Part shown: positions 59,898-64,000 of the stretch, piece by piece
How the letters are laid out: the number at the start of each line of letters is the position of its first letter
Numbering within the stretch: position 1 is the first letter of the stretch
Origin: Thermasporomyces sp036564245
GTDB lineage: Bacteria > Actinomycetota > Actinomycetes > Propionibacteriales > Actinopolymorphaceae
DNA length: 64,000 nucleotides
Reading direction: 5' to 3'
NCBI GenBank assembly: GCA_036564245.1
Contig: DATCKU010000043.1
Span: forward strand, 120,266-184,265
Translations under genes and position numbers: made by a program
Notes under the pieces: generated by a model
Told to the model about the DNA's origin: nothing
Seen by the model: the letters and a program-made list of their open reading frames with translations, nothing else
Database searches by the model: none

Positions 59898-61820
59898 TCA
59901 ATCAGTCACGGGGATCCACACCCGCATCGCGCCATCACCGCGGTTCGCCCACTGGAAGTAGGGAATGGCCCGCAACACAACGGCCGAAGCGGTGGACTCG
60001 GGAGGCTGAGCGAAGTACGGCAGGCCGCGCCCGGCTGGCGCGTGGCGCTGAACGCCGTCGAGCTCGATCGGGACGGTCTCCCCGATACCGGGCAGCTCAT
60101 GGCGTGGCAGCGTGCGCGGCTCGGCTTTCGCCACAACCGCGGCGTCGTCGAGGCTGGTATCGGCCGGCTGGTCGACGTCCTCAAGGCAGTAGACCAGCGG
60201 CCCGCGCTCGATGGCGACACAGCCACGAAGCGCGTCGATCCGGTGATGGGGCCGGGTGAGCCGAGCGGTGAGGTCCAGGCGAAGCGTGACCGTGTCGCCC
60301 GAACGCCAGGTGCGCCGCATCATGACATACCCCGGTTCACTCCCGGCGATCTGTCGGGTCTCGCCGGCGACGACCAGCTCTGCAGAGCGTGCCCACGTGG
60401 GGATGCGCAGACCGAGGGTCCAGGCTCGCTCGGGCGACTGACGCACCCTGATGGTGACCGCACCGTCCCATGGGTAGTCGGTCTCGACGTCCAGCTCCAC
60501 CGTGCCGTGCTCGAGCTTCACCTGCACGGCGGCGTTGGCGAACTGCTGCAGATACACGGCATCGTCCGTGTGCGTCACGAGATAGTGCTCGAGCGACGCC
60601 ATGAGGCGCGTCACGTTGGGCGGGCAGCAGGCCGACCAGAACCACGCGTCCCGCGTGCGTGGATCACCTACCGCTTCGGCATGGTCGGGGCGGCGCTGGA
60701 GCGGAACTCCCTTGAAGTACTGGCGTCCGTCCACCGACACCGAGGCGGCGAACGCGTTGTAGAGGGTTCGCTCGATGAGCTCGGCATACGCCGCCTCGCC
60801 CGTCGCCAGCAGGAGCCGCCAACTCCAGTGGATGCTGGCGAGCGCGGCGCAGGTCTCGTTGTACGACTGGTCGGGCGGGATCTCGTACCGCTCACCGAAC
60901 GCCTCGCCGAGCTGTCGGGCACCGAGCCCGCCCGTGATCGCCGTGCGCGTGGCCACCATGTCCTGCCATCGGGTGATGGACGAGCTCAACAGGTCTGCGT
61001 CGCCGGTCTCGCATGCCACGTCGACGATCCCGGCCTCGAGATACAGTCCGCGTACGACGTGGCCGACGACACTCCGCATTGCGCGGACGGGCATGTGGTC
61101 CTGGAAGTAGGCCGGGCCGCGCCTGCCCTTGCCGACTTTGCCGTACCCACGGTCGTCGACCATCTTGGCCGCAAGGTCGAGGTATCGGGTGTTCCCGGTC
61201 TCGCGGAAGAGCTCGACCAGGGCAGTCTCCACCCCCGGATGGCCGTCGAGCCGGTCGAAACCTTCGTCGAGGAACACCTTGACCAGGTGGTCGGCGTTCC
61301 GGCACGCGATGTCGAGGAGAGCGTCCGTTCCCACGCTGCGGTGGACGGCAATTGCCGCCTGCATCAGGTGACCCGCGGTGTAGTGCTCGTGGCTGCCTTC
61401 CAGATGGACGAACCGCTCGTCCGGCCGCAGCACCTGGCAGTAGGAGTTGACGTATCCGTCGTCGCACTGCGCTCGGCCGACGAGCTCGGTCGCCTGGTGG
61501 ACGAAGTCACGAAGCGCTGGGTCGTCGTGATGCGCGAGCTCCCACGCGAGACTTTCCACCACCTTGTGGACGTCGGAGTCCATGTAGGCAGGGCCGCGGT
61601 ACTCGGTATGGCCGCGACGGCTGGCGTCGCCTGCAGCCAAGCGGAGATTGTCGAGGTTTCCCGCCTCTTCGAGTTTCGCGATCGCATGCGGAAGGCTTGC
61701 CGTGCGGTTGACGTACTGCCACTTCCCGAGCAGTCCACCGGTCAGTCGGACGTTCTCCGCCGGTCGCTGCACAACCGTCGCGCTCCTCGTGGGGGCGACA
61801 GGTCCAACGCGTGCCTTCAT
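59898..61820 (-). CDS. Glycoside hydrolase family 127-like (beta-L-arabinofuranosidase, DUF1680)
   Basis: A 640-residue protein with the (alpha/alpha)6 barrel of GH127. LTGGLLGKWQYVNRTASLPHAI opens it; the barrel has GPAYMDSDVHKVVESLAWEL, LEGSHEHYTAGHLMQAAIAVHRS, ITGGLGARQLGEAFGERYEIPPDQSYNETCA, and the metal/catalytic region FWSACCPPNVTRLMASLEHYLV (CCPPN, holding the nucleophile Cys pair). The C-terminal beta domain follows. Known members release beta-L-arabinofuranose from plant arabinans and glycoproteins. No signal peptide is present, so it acts on imported oligosaccharides. Its start overlaps the hydrolase stop by 4 bp. Confidence 0.93.
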   Translation of the reverse strand: MKARVGPVAPTRSATVVQRPAENVRLTGGLLGKWQYVNRTASLPHAIAKLEEAGNLDNLRLAAGDASRRGHTEYRGPAYMDSDVHKVVESLAWELAHHDDPALRDFVHQATELVGRAQCDDGYVNSYCQVLRPDERFVHLEGSHEHYTAGHLMQAAIAVHRSVGTDALLDIACRNADHLVKVFLDEGFDRLDGHPGVETALVELFRETGNTRYLDLAAKMVDDRGYGKVGKGRRGPAYFQDHMPVRAMRSVVGHVVRGLYLEAGIVDVACETGDADLLSSSITRWQDMVATRTAITGGLGARQLGEAFGERYEIPPDQSYNETCAALASIHWSWRLLLATGEAAYAELIERTLYNAFAASVSVDGRQYFKGVPLQRRPDHAEAVGDPRTRDAWFWSACCPPNVTRLMASLEHYLVTHTDDAVYLQQFANAAVQVKLEHGTVELDVETDYPWDGAVTIRVRQSPERAWTLGLRIPTWARSAELVVAGETRQIAGSEPGYVMMRRTWRSGDTVTLRLDLTARLTRPHHRIDALRGCVAIERGPLVYCLEDVDQPADTSLDDAAVVAKAEPRTLPRHELPGIGETVPIELDGVQRHAPAGRGLPYFAQPPESTASAVVLRAIPYFQWANRGDGAMRVWIPVTD

Positions 61821-63001
61821 GAGTTTCCTTCGCTGGTTGGCGAGCTGCCCGCCGTGGAATGACCACGCGCGGCAGGGCTACGCCCGCCCTGGCGTGCCTC
61901 GGCACCAGCCGTGGCGACTCCGTCCGTGCCTCGCCTGGTCATTGCGGACGCACTACTCCTGCTCGCTGAGGCCGTACCGCGCTTGGTCACTGCAGCGCTA
62001 CCGCGGCCAGTCGTCCTGGAGCGTTGCCGGACCAGCTCACGGAGCTCGTCCAGGATCACCGCGCGGGCGTAGTCCGACACGGTGTGGCTCGTATGCGTGT
62101 CGTCCTCGAGGACATCCCACGATCCGCCGCCGATGGCGGCGACGCGTCGCCTGACGTGTCCGGCATAGCTTCGGTGATAGAGGCCGGGAAAGCACACGGG
62201 GTCGTACGTATTGAGGATCTGAAGCTGCCGTCTTCCCGTGCCGGTGCTGCCCAACACGTAGAGATCGAGGTATCCGGCGAGGGTGTAGAAGCCGGGCAGG
62301 GCATCCTTGCGCTGCTCCCAGTCGCCGTGGTTGGGCTTGTGCGGCGGGAGCCCGCGCAGGAAGAAGGGCCAGGAGCCGGCCACCGGATAGCTGTGCGTCA
62401 CCCGCGGATCGAGTGCGGCGTAGACCGTGGTGGCCCAGCCGCCACCGGAGAGCCCGATCATCGCGATCGGACCCTCGCCGAACTCTGCGTACGCATAATT
62501 GACCAGCAGCGCCAGAGGTTCGAGGAAGAACGTCAGCGCGGAGAACGCCGGCTTCTCGTAGTGGGCGAAGATCTCATGGCTCGTGACGTTGCCGGCGGCC
62601 TGCGAGGCGTTCCAGCCGAGCAGCGGCAGGTCCACCACAGCGACCACCCATCCGACGTCCAGCAGTGCCTGTGTGGTGTCAAGAAGCGGGCGGTCGTATG
62701 GCGCAGCGTGCGGATTGCCGTGACCGGTGTGGTAGATCGCCAACCTCTTGGGGTGGCGACCGCGCGGCCACGCCAGGTAGGACGTCGAGACCAGGCCGTG
62801 GGCAAGATGAGCTGTCACGCGGTCGTACCGTCTGCAGCGCAGCTCGGCAAGGTCGGCAGGAGTCGCCACGTCACGGTCCACATGAGGAAGTCCGGCGGGC
62901 AGCCCGTGGCCTTTCCAGACGTACGCGATGAGGCGCCGCCGGGTGGCCACGACGTCGCGCATCGAACGGACCGTGATGAACCGTTCGACGTCAACGGACA
63001 T
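61817..63001 (-). CDS. Alpha/beta hydrolase, probable carbohydrate esterase-like
   Basis: About 394 residues from ATG 63001; the frame is open to 63022 but that ATG lies inside the GGCATGC operator. The core is an alpha/beta hydrolase: LAIYHTGHGNPHA near residue 90, IAMIGLSGGGWATTVYAALDPRVT near 190 (nucleophile Ser), and DDTHTSHTVSDYA with the His near 310. Loosely related to dienelactone hydrolase/acetyl-esterase-like proteins. The last roughly 65 residues are Ser/Thr/Gly/Arg-rich and look unconserved. It is the first gene of an operon with GH127, and could deacylate arabinose-containing oligosaccharides. Confidence 0.75.
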   Translation of the reverse strand: MSVDVERFITVRSMRDVVATRRRLIAYVWKGHGLPAGLPHVDRDVATPADLAELRCRRYDRVTAHLAHGLVSTSYLAWPRGRHPKRLAIYHTGHGNPHAAPYDRPLLDTTQALLDVGWVVAVVDLPLLGWNASQAAGNVTSHEIFAHYEKPAFSALTFFLEPLALLVNYAYAEFGEGPIAMIGLSGGGWATTVYAALDPRVTHSYPVAGSWPFFLRGLPPHKPNHGDWEQRKDALPGFYTLAGYLDLYVLGSTGTGRRQLQILNTYDPVCFPGLYHRSYAGHVRRRVAAIGGGSWDVLEDDTHTSHTVSDYARAVILDELRELVRQRSRTTGRGSAAVTKRGTASASRSSASAMTRRGTDGVATAGAEARQGGRSPAARGHSTAGSSPTSEGNS

Positions 63002-63017
63002 GACGCCGAGCCTAATC

Positions 63018-63037
63018 GGCATGCTGGTGGCATGCCA
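63018..63037 (-). promoter_or_regulatory. Tandem GGCATGC operator before the hydrolase-GH127 operon
   Basis: GGCATGCT (63018-63025) and TGGCATGCCA (63028-63037, perfect palindrome) have their GGCATGC cores 11 bp apart, as upstream of the pectate lyase. The site lies 17-36 bp ahead of the chosen start and between this operon and the neighbouring GntR gene stop. Confidence 0.65.
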
Positions 63038-63064
63038 GGGATGCGACCGCGACTGGTCGGGGGA

Positions 63065-63805
63065 TCAGTCCGTCCGGTGCGGACGGGGGCGGGACAAGAA
63101 GACGATGGTCTGGTCGCGCACGCGCAGGATGTGGCTCTCGAGCCGCTCCCGCGCGAGCGCCCGGTCACCGGCCTCGAGGGCCTCCACGATCCCGCGGTGC
63201 TCCTCGACGGCGGTGTTGAGCCGGGTCGGGGTGATCGGCACCTTCAAGCCGGCGCGAGTCACGTGGATGGACAGGTGGAGGTCGTCGTACATGGCCAGCA
63301 GCTTGGGGAAGCCGGCGAGCTTGACCAGGGCGCGGTGGAACCGGCCGTCGTTGTCCCGGAACTCGATGTAGCGCGTGGGGTCCTGCAGCGCCGCGTCGGC
63401 GAGCTCGGCCGCTTCGTCCACGAGCTCGCGCAGCAGCGCTGGCGGCTTCTCGTCCGGTCGCTCGGCGTAGAGCCGCAGGCTGTGCGACTCGATCATCAGC
63501 CGGAGCTCGAAGAGCTCGTAGATGCTGCTCAGTGAGGGTACGGCGACGGTGAAGCCGACGACCGGGTCGTACGAGAGTAGCCCGCGCTCGTAGAGCCGGC
63601 CGACCGCGCTGCGTACCGGGGTGCGGCTCATGCCGAGCCGGCGAGCGAACTCGCGAACCGGCACGGGTTGGCCGGGCTGCGGGTGCTCCTCGGTCAGCCA
63701 GGCGACGAGCGCCTTGTGCGCGCGGGTCTCGAGGCTGTCCTCGTCCTCGCTGGACTGGCCCCCCGCGTTACCCCGGGTCGGGGCGGCCGACCTGCGTGCT
63801 GCCAT
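63065..63805 (-). CDS. GntR-family transcriptional regulator, FCD (FadR-like) subfamily
   Basis: About 246 residues from ATG 63805, which has GGAGGAG directly upstream (frame open to 63928). The winged helix-turn-helix (about 25-85) has VREFARRLGMSRTPVRSAVGRLYERGLLSYDPVVGFTV. The FCD domain (about 95-235) has ELFELRLMIESHSLRLYA, FRDNDGRFHRALVKLAG, and EEHRGIVEALEAGDRALARERLESHILRVRD, with the Asp/His metal-ligand pattern. It binds an organic acid or sugar acid in related systems. Its gene sits next to the GGCATGCC sites and is the best candidate to control the pectate lyase, SDR and GH127 units. Confidence 0.92.
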   Translation of the reverse strand: MAARRSAAPTRGNAGGQSSEDEDSLETRAHKALVAWLTEEHPQPGQPVPVREFARRLGMSRTPVRSAVGRLYERGLLSYDPVVGFTVAVPSLSSIYELFELRLMIESHSLRLYAERPDEKPPALLRELVDEAAELADAALQDPTRYIEFRDNDGRFHRALVKLAGFPKLLAMYDDLHLSIHVTRAGLKVPITPTRLNTAVEEHRGIVEALEAGDRALARERLESHILRVRDQTIVFLSRPRPHRTD

Positions 63806-64000
63806 CGCTCCTCCATCTCGCAACGTATCGCACCGTCTCGCGCCAAACGTGCACCTCGGGGCCGGCTCGCACCGTCGCCGGTCGCGGCGTGCTCTGCTCG
63901 GTCCGTCGGTTGCGTCGCCGGGAGCCATGGTATGCCGCGGCCTGGTCGAGGGCTGCCTGGGCGCAGCCCTCGTGTGGCGTTCAGGGCGTGGAAGGTGCCG

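Noticed and set aside
63806..64000. Gene at the right window edge
   Set aside because: No frame with a start, binding site or recognisable sequence is present in the last 195 bases; only the upstream region of the GntR gene is seen.

Overview
The window is a stretch of high-GC actinobacterial chromosome. The evidence is GC-rich third codon positions, frequent GTG starts, 4-bp stop/start overlaps, a NarL/DesK-type two-component pair, an actinobacterial-style adenosine deaminase, and CUT1 sugar importers encoded without their own ATPase. A soil or plant-associated member of Propionibacteriales or a related order is plausible, but that is inference. No tRNA, rRNA, CRISPR array, transposase or phage gene was found.

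Layout. (1) About 1-11.7 kb is a surface polysaccharide locus. It holds the end of a UDP-GlcNAc 2-epimerase, three GT4-type glycosyltransferases, two polymerase-like membrane proteins, two Wzx-type flippases and two PAPS-dependent sulfotransferases, which suggests a sulfated polysaccharide made by a Wzx/Wzy route. (2) About 11.7-22.9 kb is mixed: an XRE regulator with a divergent DUF1330 gene, a multicopper oxidase with a small membrane protein, a histidine kinase/response regulator pair, a membrane-anchored alpha/beta hydrolase, adenosine deaminase, a secreted Vps62-like gene with an apparent frameshift, and a type I sulfatase. (3) About 22.9-40.2 kb is a sugar-uptake and catabolism regulon. 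A leftward operon encodes an FAD oxidoreductase, a solute-binding lipoprotein, a permease fused to a beta-propeller, and a second permease. A rightward operon encodes a SIS-domain protein, an FGGY kinase, an SDR and a GntR/HutC regulator. Nearby are a secreted 5'-nucleotidase-like protein, a phosphotriesterase-family lactonase candidate, a beta-helix glycosidase-like protein and an acyltransferase-like protein. (4) About 40.2-42.2 kb holds an ArgRS lacking its HIGH-type motif and an orphan Imm51-like protein. (5) About 42.5-63.8 kb is a second carbohydrate region: a secreted EEP phosphatase/nuclease, a GH2 enzyme, an (alpha/alpha)6-barrel candidate, a phytanoyl-CoA dioxygenase-like protein, a lipoprotein with a cytochrome b-like protein, Gfo/Idh, a thioesterase, an SDR, a PL1-like pectate lyase, an orphan solute-binding protein, GH127, an alpha/beta hydrolase and a GntR/FCD regulator.

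The strongest signal is regulatory. A decamer close to ATTGGTCTGC, or its reverse complement, recurs in the promoter regions of part 3. At four promoters (two of them divergent and sharing a site) the arms flank a -35/-10 core as an inverted pair with 49-50 bp between them. I infer that the locally encoded GntR/HutC protein reads these sites and that the surrounding transcription units form one regulon. The gene content suggests a sugar imported by the ABC system, phosphorylated, oxidised to a phospholactone and opened by the PTE-family hydrolase. A second palindrome, TGGCATGCCA, marks the pectate lyase/SDR intergenic region and the hydrolase/GH127 operon beside the FCD-type GntR gene.

Other notable points are the extracellular beta-propeller fused to a MalF-like permease, three convergent gene pairs whose 3' ends overlap by 94-219 bp, and an unusual compound inverted-repeat region behind the HutC operon.
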